Positions 9,479-19,448 of a DNA stretch of 64,000 bases are shown here, in pieces. The notes beneath the pieces are model-generated. The model did not search any database, was not told the DNA's origin, and saw only the letters and a program-made list of their open reading frames with translations. The stretch comes from Nemophila menziesii (Eukaryota > Streptophyta > Magnoliopsida > Boraginales > Hydrophyllaceae). Where the stretch lies: contig JARWIR010000062.1 of assembly GCA_029959085.1 (NCBI GenBank), positions 992,001 to 1,056,000 of the forward strand. Direction: 5' to 3'. The position numbers and the translations under genes were made by a program. Positions within the stretch are counted from its first letter, which is position 1. Every line of letters starts with the position of its first letter.

Positions 9479-11042
9479 TGGTGGTCCTTTGTGTGTTCTA
9501 AAAATAATGTAATAAATAATCGAACCACAACCGCAAGTGTACGGTTGTCCCAAGTAGTATTTCTGATAATACAGATTCGTTCCAAGGACGGAATGGTTGA
9601 TCACAATGTCTAGCAGATAGTGATTGATGCACTTATGAAATTAAAAGACAATAATATGTTTGTTTGGTTTTTTGTTATTAGAGCTAATGAATGAAAGACA
9701 AATATTAAAATGCAAATAAAAGCTAAAACGCAAGTAAATTGATGTAAAACGCGATATGAGAAGTAGCACTTGAGAACGCAAGGATCCTCCCTATCCTATT
9801 TCTTAACTTATGTTGTTTAAGGGCTAAATTAGTCAATTACAATGGTCGGGATTCTAATATCCTTATACCCCCGTCAGGGTGGACTATAAGGCGATCCTAA
9901 AGTGTCACTAGTCCCGTCAGGGTAAATATGATCCACCGTTGGATGATTAAGTGTTATTACCTCATTGGCCCTAGGATTAGCTAAGCTCGTCAGAATCATT
10001 AACTTCTATCCTAGATTGAATAAATAGTTCCGTATTCAAACCCCCCGTCAGGATGATCCAATTGCCACTTATTGGAATAGCCTAAATACTATTACCTGTT
10101 CCTAGTTCATGACGCTAAAAACAGTAAACATTCATAATTTATCGAAAAGAGTAAAAGCCCTAATTTAGTTTAATTTATTAAAAACCCAAATTCAACATTC
10201 GTTAATTAATAGGAATTGGGATTCACCCATTGTTTGTTCTCAAGCACTAAATAAAACTTAGCTCATATTAAAATGAAATACGAAATTAAAATTAATGGAA
10301 TTCATATTGTTTACAGAATTAAAAAGATAAAAGAACCTAATTTCCGGAATCGGAATGACTACGAACGGAGATATAGACCCTCTCCAGCTCTTGTAGCTTC
10401 TTCTCCTTCCTTCAGTTGCTTCTCTCTGGTGTTTTTAATCTTGCAGAATGTGAATTGTGTGTAAAATAGAAGTCAAGGGCTGATTTTATAGGTGGAAATT
10501 CGGACTTGGACCTAGGCTTTTAATTAAATGAAATATAAAAGGCCCAAGTCCACTAACTTAGCCCAAAATCCCGTAACTGCTGATACACCTTCACTAAAAC
10601 GGCTTTTCCCGATGCGTTACAACTCCGATTGACCTCATTCCAGTTGCTAAAGTTCCGTAACTCGATAAGGAATGATTTCTCTTCAAAGGTCAACAGCTAG
10701 ATCACCGCTTAAGCACCTCGAAATCAGCAATCTATGGCCTGGAAAATGGATTTTCAGCTCTAAAAATAATATCTTCGGGATTTCTTTTCAAGTCTTGACT
10801 CTATCTTTTGATCTTTGACTTTCTCCTTGGATTCCTCTTCTAGCTAACATCTAAAACCTGTAAAATACTCACTAAAAATACCAATATTACGCGCAAAAGC
10901 TTAATAAATCAAAAATGCTAGAATTAAAAGAGGAAAATCATATTATTGCATATTTAGTCCAAAAGTCTATCGAAATGATTAAATAAACACCAAAAATGAT
11001 GTCTCCTAAGGGTCGAAAATAAGAACTTTTAAGGAGACATCA
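9479..11042 (-). mobile_element. Solo LTR of the Athila-1 family, nested in pol
   Basis: The 1564-bp sequence has the same ends as the Athila-1 LTRs (TGGTGGTCC...GAGACATCA) and aligns along its whole length, but with many substitutions and small indels. It is bounded by AGAAC duplications, so it went in as an element and lost its interior by LTR-LTR recombination. All four CGTCA motifs of the full LTR are kept, and so is a TATA-like TATAAAA on the minus strand near 10484. It splits the RNase H-integrase junction; the reading frame on each side agrees with a single uninterrupted ancestor. Confidence 0.95.
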
Positions 11043-13577
11043 AGAACCTTCAGGAAAAACACCACTCACCACTAAATTTGCAATATCTGCATACCACGGA
11101 GCCTCATAATCTTGAACAACGAATAAACTCTCATCAGGAAACTCTTCTCTAACTGCTTCAGTACCACTATTCATCTCTGAACCCTCTAAACGCGATAGAT
11201 GATCTGCAACCTGATTCTCACAACCCTTTCTATCTTTGATCTCTAAATCGAACTCTTGAAGCAATAACACCCATCTGATTAACCTTGGTTTCGCATCTTT
11301 CTTCTCCATAAGAAATCTGATCGCGGAATGATCTGTATAAACAATAACTTTCGCTCCAAGAAGATAAGAGCGAAATTTATCAAACGAATATACAACTGCT
11401 AGCAACTCTTTTTCTGTAACTGTGTAATTAATCTGAGCACCACTAAAAGTTTTACTAGCATAGTAAATCGAATGAAAAACCTTCTCTTTTCTTTGTCCTA
11501 ATACAGCTCCCATACACAAATCACTCGCATCACACATAACCTCAAATGGTAAATTCCAATCTGGAGGTAACACTATAGGAGCAGAAATAAGCTTTTCTTT
11601 GATTGCTTTGAAGGCCGTTAAACAAGCTTCATCAAAAAGGAATTTGCAATCCTTTTCGAGTAAGTTGCATAACGGTTTAGCAATCTTAGAAAAATCTTTA
11701 ATAAAACGCCTATAAAAGCCAGCATGGCCAAGAAAACTCCTTACCCCTTTAACAGAAACAGGAGGGGGAAGAGTTTTAATTACCTCTATCTTTGCTCTAT
11801 CAACTTCTAAACCAACACTCGAAACTTTGTGACCCAGAACAATACCTTCGCGAACCATGAAGTGACACTTCTCCCAGTTGAGCACCAAATCTGTTTCCTT
11901 GCATCTCACTAACACTTTCTCCAAGTTATCCAAACATATATCAAAATCATCACCAAACACGGAGAAATCATCCATGAACACTTCAAGGAAATTATCTATC
12001 ATGTCCCAGAAGATGGCCATCATACACCTTTGAAAAGTGGCGGGAGCGTTACACAATCCAAATGGCATTCTGCGATATGCAAAAGTACCAAATGGGCATG
12101 TAAAGGTAGTCTTATGTTGATCTTCTGGAGCCACGTAAATCTGATTGTACCCGGAGTAACCATCCAAGAAACAATAATATTCTCTTCCGGCTAATTTGTC
12201 TAACATCTGATCAATGAAGGGCAAAGGGAAATGATCTTTTCTGGTGGCCTTGTTCAGCTTTCTGTAATCCATGCAAACTCTCCAACCTACTACCGTTCTT
12301 GAAGGAATCGCCTCATTTTTATCATTACGAACTGTTGTAATTCCTCCTTTCTTCGGTACACACTGAACTGGACTCACCCATTCACTACTCGAAATGGGAT
12401 AAATAATCCCCGCATCTAAAAGCTTAATCACCTCCTTCTTCACCACATCCTTCATGGCTGGCATTAATCTTCTCTGACCTTCAACTGAGCGTGCATTAAC
12501 ATCTTCTAGTATGATTTTGTGTTGACAATAGGATGGACTGATGCCTTTGATATCAGCAATTGTCCAACCTATTGCTTCTTTGTTGGCTCTTAACACACGC
12601 AACAGTTTATCTTCTTGAGGACCTGTTAAATTAGCTGAAACAATAACAGGTAGAGTTTCATTAGTACCCAAATAAGCATACCTCAAGTGTGTTGGCAATG
12701 GTTTTTCTTCCAACTCCGGAGGAGATTCAATTGAAGGTTTCTTTTTAGGAATAATCTCCCCCGGTTCTCTCACAGGTTCATAGGCAAGACGCCTATACTT
12801 CGGATTTTCAGAATTGAGAACTGCCACTGTTTCTGTAAGCTCCTCCATCATCTCAGGTGAATCTAATGTCAAAGCAGCCTGCAAGATATCATCAAAATTT
12901 AAGCAATTAAATACCTCTTGCGATGCTTGCTCTACTACATCCATTCTGAAGCAATCTTCCTGAGAATCTGGGAATTTCATAGCTCGAAATACATTGAATT
13001 TCACTTCCTCATCTTGTATCCTCATTGTCAATTCGCCATTCTCTACATCGATCAATGTCCTCCCTGTAGCTAGGAAGGGTCTACCCAAAATAATGGGGAC
13101 ATTTCTATCTGCATTGTATTCAAGAATTACGAAATCAACAGGAAATATAAGTGTACCTGCCTTGACAAGGACATCCTCAATACGGCCTTCAGGATGAGCA
13201 AGAGACCTGTCCGCCATTTGCAAGACCATAGAGGTAGGTCTTGCGTTTCCAATTTTAAGCTTGTCAAAGACTGACTTGGGCATCAAGTTAATGCTTGCCC
13301 CTAAATCGCATAGTGCCTTTCCCTTCCATTCTTCTCCAATCGATATGGGAATCGTGAAACTCCCCGGATCAACTAACTTCGGAGGTAATTTGCTCTGGCA
13401 AATCGCACTAGACTCTTCAGGAAGGCCAATCATCTCATTATCACAGTAGGGCCTTTTATTAGTGAGGGCCCTCTTCAAAAACTTCGTATACTTAGGAATA
13501 TCTCGAATTGCCTCAAGTAACGGAATATTAATACTCAAACCCCTCACTCTATTGAAGAATTTCTGAAAATCACCCAT
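11040..13577 (-). CDS. Athila-1 protease, reverse transcriptase and RNase H
   Basis: The frame encodes 845 residues. The protease comes first: the active-site motif is DLG (residues 91-93, in ALCDLGASINLMP), as usual in Athila, followed by IILGRPFLATG. Reverse transcriptase follows, with RVCMDYRKLN, FLDGYSGYNQI, FGLCNAPATFQR and the catalytic FMDD near residue 533. RNase H then begins at MCDASD, with YTDHSAIRFL and QVADHLSRL. The last residue and stop come from the inserted solo LTR, so integrase is lost from the product. Met 13577 is the first in this frame, but sequence upstream (PPPPFPSR) is also coding-like. Gag ends at 13544 in another frame, so gag and pol overlap by about 34 bases. Confidence 0.93.
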   Translation of the reverse strand: MGDFQKFFNRVRGLSINIPLLEAIRDIPKYTKFLKRALTNKRPYCDNEMIGLPEESSAICQSKLPPKLVDPGSFTIPISIGEEWKGKALCDLGASINLMPKSVFDKLKIGNARPTSMVLQMADRSLAHPEGRIEDVLVKAGTLIFPVDFVILEYNADRNVPIILGRPFLATGRTLIDVENGELTMRIQDEEVKFNVFRAMKFPDSQEDCFRMDVVEQASQEVFNCLNFDDILQAALTLDSPEMMEELTETVAVLNSENPKYRRLAYEPVREPGEIIPKKKPSIESPPELEEKPLPTHLRYAYLGTNETLPVIVSANLTGPQEDKLLRVLRANKEAIGWTIADIKGISPSYCQHKIILEDVNARSVEGQRRLMPAMKDVVKKEVIKLLDAGIIYPISSSEWVSPVQCVPKKGGITTVRNDKNEAIPSRTVVGWRVCMDYRKLNKATRKDHFPLPFIDQMLDKLAGREYYCFLDGYSGYNQIYVAPEDQHKTTFTCPFGTFAYRRMPFGLCNAPATFQRCMMAIFWDMIDNFLEVFMDDFSVFGDDFDICLDNLEKVLVRCKETDLVLNWEKCHFMVREGIVLGHKVSSVGLEVDRAKIEVIKTLPPPVSVKGVRSFLGHAGFYRRFIKDFSKIAKPLCNLLEKDCKFLFDEACLTAFKAIKEKLISAPIVLPPDWNLPFEVMCDASDLCMGAVLGQRKEKVFHSIYYASKTFSGAQINYTVTEKELLAVVYSFDKFRSYLLGAKVIVYTDHSAIRFLMEKKDAKPRLIRWVLLLQEFDLEIKDRKGCENQVADHLSRLEGSEMNSGTEAVREEFPDESLFVVQDYEAPWYADIANLVVSGVFPEGS

Positions 13578-15424
13578 ATCACCCTTTTTCTGAACTCGCG
13601 ATGGAAACGGTGGTGGAGGCGATTGCTTACAATTTCATCTCTCTTTTTCGGAATTTCTCTTGGTCTTTCTATCTCTTCAACCTCACTATCTTTCTCATTC
13701 TCTTTCTCTTTCTCACCCACTTCCTTTTCTTTTCTTGGGACTTCTTTCTCTTTCATAACGGGAAAAGGAGGTGGAGGAAGGTTCTTACCACTTCTTAATG
13801 TAACAGCCTTGCAATCTTCACGTTGTGTTGGATTTTCCGTATCGCTAGGAAGTTGCCCTTGTGGGCGCTGATTCAACTGTTTATTAATTTGACTTAGCTG
13901 ATTCTGGAAAATCTTCATATTTGCTTCAGCTGCGTTCTGACGTTCCAAAGCTTGTGTTTGAAGAGCAATCAAATTCTCAACGGTTTTCTGAAGGGTAATT
14001 ACTCCTTCTTGTGGATGGGCAGGTAGAGCTTTTTGGTTTAAATTCTCATCGTAGGTATTCTGAGGAGCTTGTCTTTGCACATAATTGTTTTGATTCTGTC
14101 CTCCTTGATGATTGTTATGTGGTCTTGGATTATAGTTGTTGCCTTGAGGACGCGGCTGATACGCGTAAGTAGGATTGGCTGCCCCATTAGGATTTGAGTA
14201 TTGAAACCCAGGATGGTTTCTGTTAGGCTGATATCCATTACCACTTGAATTGAAATTACCTCTATTGGACATAAAATTCACTGATTCTTGGTTATTCGGA
14301 CAACTCTCCTCATCATGATCATCTACCTGGCAAATTGAACACATATACACCTCTTGTGCAGCATGCACAGCTACCTTCTTACCCGAAAATCCTTCTTTCA
14401 CAGCTAGAGTAAGCTGCTTCAATTGTTGCTCTATGGTATTTTGGATCTTATTTTCAAACGTAGCAAATTTCTCTTCCATGTCAACATTATTTACTCCCTT
14501 AACTGGTGTTCTTACTGAGCTCCACCCAACTTCATTCTTGACTGTTCTCTCTAAAATAATTTTGGCATGAGCGGGTTGGACTTGAAGAAAACCTGCTCCA
14601 CATAGCGTATCCAACTTCTCTCTCGAAATTCCATCAAGGCCTCTATAAAAGATCTTTAACTGTTGTTGTTCTGAAAAGCCATGATTAGGAACTTTACGCA
14701 AACACATCTGAAATCTTGTCCAACTCCTACCCACAGTTTCCTCATACTCTTGACGGAATTGTGTCAATTCTAGTTCAGCATCTAACCTCATGTTACTTGG
14801 GTAATACCTGTCAAAGAAAGCGATTTCTAATTGGTCCCAATTAGTAATCCTCGTAGGATCTTGCGTATCGTGCCATTCACTTGCTCCATCAATGACAAAG
14901 AATTTGAAAGCAGCAAAATACATCTGTTCTCTTGAAACCCCTTGTGTGATATAAGAATCACATATCTGCTTAAATTTTTGTACCGCTCTAAGAGGATCTT
15001 CCGATGGTCTTCCGCGAAAATTTCCAAAGTTTTGGAACTGAGCTAGCATACCCGAATCTGGACGGAATCTCGGAACATTAATATCTGGAGCACCTACTCC
15101 TATAGCTGGAGCGCGGAATGGAACTTCTGGAGGGCCATTAGTGAACCACGGATCATGATTCATCACTATCTGGACTGGAGGATTAGGATTTTGTGGTTGA
15201 ACTTGAGGAATAACGCCTGGAGCTAAAGGTTGGCCATTTGCATCTAACTGGCCTTGTCCATTCTGTTGACCTTGAATAATGATATTCTCCATTCTGTTAT
15301 TTAATTCTTCTACTTCTAAAGCTTCTTGTTCTCTTCTTCTTCTGTTCGCAAGTCTGATCAACGATTCTGGATTACTAAGGATCGGAGGTGTTGGCTCTAG
15401 ATCCTTGAATAGCCTTCTTCGCAT
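13544..15424 (-). CDS. Athila-1 gag
   Basis: This 626-residue capsid-nucleocapsid precursor would form the particle in which the RNA is packaged and copied. It has an Arg-rich N-terminus, a Pro/Gln linker, then the retrotransposon gag domain (about residues 140-300, with RAVQKFKQICDSYI and WTRFQMCLRKVPNHGF). A CX2CX4HX4C zinc knuckle lies at about 361-374 (CSICQVDDHDEESC). An Asn/Gln/Pro-rich stretch and a charged Lys/Glu tail follow. The last 20 or so residues look out of frame: the PPPPFPSR peptide expected there is read in the pol frame. ATG 15424 lies about 110 bases inside the primer site. Confidence 0.9.
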   Translation of the reverse strand: MRRRLFKDLEPTPPILSNPESLIRLANRRRREQEALEVEELNNRMENIIIQGQQNGQGQLDANGQPLAPGVIPQVQPQNPNPPVQIVMNHDPWFTNGPPEVPFRAPAIGVGAPDINVPRFRPDSGMLAQFQNFGNFRGRPSEDPLRAVQKFKQICDSYITQGVSREQMYFAAFKFFVIDGASEWHDTQDPTRITNWDQLEIAFFDRYYPSNMRLDAELELTQFRQEYEETVGRSWTRFQMCLRKVPNHGFSEQQQLKIFYRGLDGISREKLDTLCGAGFLQVQPAHAKIILERTVKNEVGWSSVRTPVKGVNNVDMEEKFATFENKIQNTIEQQLKQLTLAVKEGFSGKKVAVHAAQEVYMCSICQVDDHDEESCPNNQESVNFMSNRGNFNSSGNGYQPNRNHPGFQYSNPNGAANPTYAYQPRPQGNNYNPRPHNNHQGGQNQNNYVQRQAPQNTYDENLNQKALPAHPQEGVITLQKTVENLIALQTQALERQNAAEANMKIFQNQLSQINKQLNQRPQGQLPSDTENPTQREDCKAVTLRSGKNLPPPPFPVMKEKEVPRKEKEVGEKEKENEKDSEVEEIERPREIPKKRDEIVSNRLHHRFHREFRKRVIWVIFRNSSIE

Positions 15425-15534
15425 ACACCAAACCTAAAAACCTGAAAAAGCTAACAAACAAAAAGCGTAAAACTGATAAAATAAAATAAATGCACTTATC
15501 ACTAAAGGATAAACACCGTGGTCACACGCTACCG

Positions 15535-15552
15535 TCCCCGGCAGCGGCGCCA
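15535..15552 (-). other. Primer binding site, tRNA-Asp
   Basis: On the element strand this reads TGGCGCCGCTGCCGGGGA. From memory it is complementary to the 3' end of plant tRNA-Asp with one mismatch. It lies six bases inside the 5' LTR, as expected. tRNA-Asp priming is characteristic of Athila. Confidence 0.88.
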
Positions 15553-15558
15553 AAAACT

Positions 15559-17117
15559 TGGTGGTCCTTTGTGTGTTCTAAATAAATGCAAATAATAATC
15601 GAACCACAACCGCAAGTGTACGGTTGTCCCAAGTAGTAATTCTGATAATCAGATTCGTTCCAAGGACGGATGGTTGATCACAATGTTTATGCAAATAGCG
15701 ATTGATGCACTTATGAAAATGAAAGAGGATAAATTGTTTGTTTTGGTTTTGTTTATTATAACTAAATGAAAGATAAAATAATAATGCAAGTAAAAGATAA
15801 GACGCAAGTAAAATGTATGAAAACGCAATATGAGATGTAGTACTTGAGAACGCAAGGATCCTCCTAATTTTACTTTCTAACTTATGTTGTTTAAGGGTTA
15901 AATCAGTCAATTACAATGGTCGGGATTCTAATATCCTTATACCCCCGTCAGGGTGGACTATAAGGCGATCCTAAAGTGTCACTAGTCCCGTCAGGGTAAA
16001 TATGATCCACCGTTGGATGATTAAGATTTATTACCACTTTGGCCCTAGGATTAACTAAGTTCGTCAGAATCAATAGTTTTTATCCTAGATTGAACAATTA
16101 ATTCTGTACCTAAACCCCCCGTCAAGATGATCCACACGCCACATATATGGAATAGCTTAGATACTAATACCTAATTTTAGTTCGCGACTCTAAAATCAGT
16201 AAACATTCACAAATTGTCGAAAAGAGTAAAAGCCCTAATTTAATTTAATTCAATAAAAACCCAAATTCAACATTCGTTATAATAGTAAAATCACGATTCA
16301 CCCATTGTTTTGTTCTCAAGCACTAATGGAAATTTAGCTCATATTAAAATTGAAAACTAAATAAACAGAATTGGAATTCATATTGTTTACAAAATTAAAA
16401 TACGAAAAGAACCTAATTTCCGGAATTGGAATGACTACGAACGGAGCTATAGACCCACTCCAGCTCTTGTAGCTTCTTCTTTCTTCCTTCTGTTGCTTCT
16501 CTCTGGTGTTTAATCTTGTGGAATGTGAATTGTCTGAAAAATAGAAGTCCAGACCTCCTTTTATAAGTAAAAATTCGGACTAGGGCTTGGACCAGAAAAT
16601 AAAAGCCTAATTAAATGTCCAAGCCCACTTTCTAAGCCCAAAATCCCGTAACTGATGATAGGCCTTCACTAAAACAGCTTTTCCCGATGCGTTACAACTC
16701 CGATTGACCTCATTCCAGTTGCTAAAGTTCCGTAACTCGATAAGGAATGATTTCTCTTCAAAGGTCAGCGGCTAAATCATCGCTTAAGCACCTCGAAATC
16801 AGCAATCTATGGCCTGGAAAGTGGATTTTCAGCTCTAAAAATAATATCTTCGGGATTTGTCTTCAAGTCTTGACTCTAATTCACGATCTTTGACTTTCTC
16901 CTCGGATTCCTCTCCTAGCTAACATCTAAAACCTGTAAACTTTACACTAAAAATACCAATATTACGCGCAAAAGTTTAATAAATTAAAAATGCTAGAAAT
17001 AAAAAGGTAATTCCGGATTATTGCAAATTTAGTCCAAAAGTCTATCATATTAATCAAATAAACACCAAAAATGATGTCTCCCAAGGGTCTAAAATAAGAA
17101 CAATTAGGGAGACATCA
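15559..17117 (-). repeat. Athila-1 5' LTR (1559 bp)
   Basis: It has the same length as the 3' LTR at 2773-4331 and no differences that I found by eye. It is flanked on the right by GTATA (17118-17122). It would carry the promoter for the genomic RNA, with a TATA-like box on the minus strand at 16559-16566. Confidence 0.95.
16559..16566 (-). promoter_or_regulatory. Putative TATA box of Athila-1
   Basis: The minus strand reads TTATAAAA in the middle of the 5' LTR. The same place in the solo LTR keeps TATAAAA. No other convincing TATA lies nearby. Position of the start site is not known. Confidence 0.5.
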
Positions 17118-17122
17118 GTATA
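17118..17122. repeat. Target site duplication GTATA, right copy (Athila-1)
   Basis: It follows the LTR end ACATCA directly and matches 2768-2772. LINE-A coding sequence continues after it. Confidence 0.95.
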
Positions 17123-19179
17123 CATTTGCCTCAGGTCAGAAATTAAATCTCAACAAAAGTGGGATTTTCTTTAGTAAAAATACTCCACATGAGATGAGAA
17201 TTAAATTCTCATCACTAGTGAGAATGAATAAAATTGAACACTTGGAGAAATATCTAGGTATTTCATCGTCTTGGGGTAAATCTAAAGTGAAATATCTTGA
17301 GTGGTTAATAGAAATGGTTTTGAAAAACATGGAAAGGTGGGATACTAAAATATTAACTAAGAGTGGGAAAGAAGTTCTTATTAAGGCAGTGGTTGGGGCT
17401 ATCCCAAATTACATTATGTCAGTCTTTCTCATTCCAAAGAAAATCACTTCACACTTAACTTCACTAATCTCAAACTTTTATTGGGATAATCAAGGTGAAG
17501 GGAGGTGTCATTGGATTAAATGGCAAACCCTGATGAATAGTAAGGATGATGGAGGACTCGGATTTAAAGATTTTCATTGTCAAAACCTTGCATTACTGGC
17601 TTCAAATGCTTGGAAGTTTAACTTAAATAAAAATTCTTTACTCTTCAAATTGTTTAAAGGGAAGTACTTCCCTTCAACTGAATTTTTCAAAGCTCAACTG
17701 AGTAGTAATTGTTCATGGGGCTGGAAAAGCTTTATAGAATGTAGAAACTGTTTCTTGAAAGATTTAAAATGGAATGTTGGAAATGGGAAGAGGTTGAATA
17801 TATGGGAGGATAGTTGGATTCCATATAATGATGAGCTTGTTAAACCAGTTGGGTGTAACCTTAGTTGTGTAGCTGAACTTATTGATCCAGTGTCTAACAC
17901 TTGGAAACTTGATTTGCTTAACTTGTATTTTCCTTCAAAAGCTGTAGCAACCATATCCTCAACTTTTCTTTCACAGTACAACCTTGAAGATGAGCCTTTC
18001 TGGCCTTACTCTTCAAATTGTAGGGTATCTGTGAAAGAGATGTATAAGAGGATTTGGATGGCTCAACAACAAAAGGAAAAGAATAATGGGAAAAATAAAG
18101 GAGAACAATCTTTTATGCTACAAACTAAGGATTAAAGAACTGTGTGGGACATGAAAGTGGCTCCAAAAGTCAAGAATTTTGTTTGGAAATGCTGTGAGAA
18201 TGCATTACAAACTAATGAGAATAGAAAAGTTAGAAAATCTTGTGATTCAGATTTTTGTTCAATTTGTGAGATGGAGACTGAGAATGTTGAACACTTGATC
18301 TTTCATTACTCTTGGGCAAGGGCAGTTTGGTTAGCTAGCCCTTTGAATTTTCGCTCCTTAACCGTTCCATCTTTTAATTTCAAAAAATGGATTAATTTCA
18401 TTAGACTAAGTCTAACTGAGACTGAATTTAGTAAAAGAGGCCTTGGTGAATTAGCCTTATATATTGTTTGGAGTATTTGGAAAGGAAGGAATGAGGCTAT
18501 TTTTCGTGGCATTGCCCCCGACCCTTTGAAAATCCTATCAGAAGCTATAAAACCCAATGCTGAATTCTTATTGTCTAAAAGAATAAACTCTGAGGCCATT
18601 AAGGATAACAACTTAATTGTGAGGAATAAGGCTAGTTTACAAGCAAATTCTTTACAAGATAATGCAACTCAGGTGCAAACCTTTAGAGATGGCAGAGATG
18701 GGAATTGGAATCCATTTTTATCAGGATGTTTCAAAATTAATTGTGATGCATCCTTTGATTTTAAAACTAATAATGCTTCATATGCTTGTCTTCTCAGGGA
18801 CTCTCGAGGAAAGTTAGTTGATGGATGTTCAAATTTTTTTTTTGCTTACTCCCCACTTGAAACGGAGGCTAGATGACTTCTACAAGCTTGTGAGATGGCT
18901 TTAAGACTTCCTAGAGGCAAAGTAGAAATGGAGAGTGACTGCCAAACCCTTGTACTACAAATTTCAAAAGGAATCAAGACTTTTTGTAATATTAGAGGGT
19001 TTGTAAATTGTATTTTAAGACTTAAAAATGATTGTAATATTAAAATCTCCTTTGTTAGGAGATCTAGAAATAGTTGTGCAGATTGGGTGGCTAAACAGGA
19101 GATTAAAGACTTCTTGTTTAGTCTTTGGAATTATTTTCCACCTCCTAAGTTTACCTCTCTTTTGGCTTGTATAGGGTAA
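17123..19179 (+). pseudogene. LINE-A ORF2, 3' part: RT end, zf-RVT and RNase H
   Basis: One reading frame continues from the Athila-1 junction to 19179 and is interrupted by a TAA at 18133-18135 and a TGA at 18874-18876. The first segment holds the RT thumb region (EKYLGISSSWGK, GGLGFKDFHCQNLALL). Next is the zf-RVT domain, MKVAPKVKNFVWKC with CSICEMETENVEHLIFH; its last Cys position looks altered. The RNase H fold has Asp in NCDASF, Glu in LETEAR, Asp in ESDCQTL and Asp in SCADWVA, so all four catalytic acids survive on either side of the TGA. With the stop at 2667 there are three nonsense changes besides the Athila insertion. Confidence 0.9.
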
Positions 19180-19249
19180 TTTGTAACCTTTGAAGTTTTT
19201 ATGTTATGCTTCCTTCGAACAAAAAAAATAAAAATAAACCAGGTTTTAA

Positions 19250-19299
19250 ACTTCGTTAGCTTTATGACCAAAAAAAAAAAGAAAGACTTCGTTAGCTTT
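19250..19299. mobile_element. Possible very short 5'-truncated LINE/SINE scar
   Basis: The 14-mer ACTTCGTTAGCTTT occurs at 19250-19263 and 19286-19299. Between the copies are 22 bases made almost wholly of an A-run (ATGACC then A/G). This is the footprint of target-primed insertion of little more than a poly(A) tail. A simple local duplication would look similar. Confidence 0.45.
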
Positions 19300-19339
19300 G
19301 CATGAACTCTCTACACTTGGAGTTTCCAATAAATACCTA

Positions 19340-19348
19340 TATATAAAA
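19340..19348 (+). promoter_or_regulatory. TATA box of EAR-motif gene copy 1
   Basis: TATATAAAA lies about 100 bases before ATG 19449. The paralogue keeps the same TATATAAAAGCTTTAATA context at 32931. Confidence 0.6.
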
Positions 19349-19448
19349 GCTTTAATATTATCTCAACAGTATTCTCCATCTGTTATTAGATATCATTTAA
19401 ATTCTTCATAATTCCCAAGTCTATCCAAGAAATATCAAGATCATAAAT

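Larger units (their letters stand above)
2773..17117 (-). mobile_element. Athila-1: Ty3/gypsy LTR retrotransposon
   Basis: This is an element of about 14,345 bp on the minus strand, inserted in LINE-A. From right to left it has the 5' LTR, a tRNA-Asp primer site, gag, a protease-RT-RNase H frame, integrase, a GC-rich palindrome array, a second open frame, a long non-coding tail with a polypurine tract, and the 3' LTR. The tRNA-Asp primer, DLG-type protease and extra gene after pol mark the Athila lineage. The two 1559-bp LTRs look the same at every place I compared, so the insertion is recent. A diverged solo LTR breaks pol, and gag and pol are in different frames, so this copy is probably non-autonomous. 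Confidence 0.95.
17118..19240 (+). mobile_element. LINE-A, 3' part
   Basis: This continues the LINE-A ORF2 interrupted at 2767. It holds the RT C-terminus, zinc-binding domain and RNase H, a short 3' untranslated stretch and an A-rich end (AAAAAAAATAAAAATAAACC, 19221-19240). Confidence 0.88.

Noticed and set aside
13601..13871. Plus-strand frames opposite gag/pol
   Set aside because: Antisense shadows of the gag frame, very Phe/Ser-rich.
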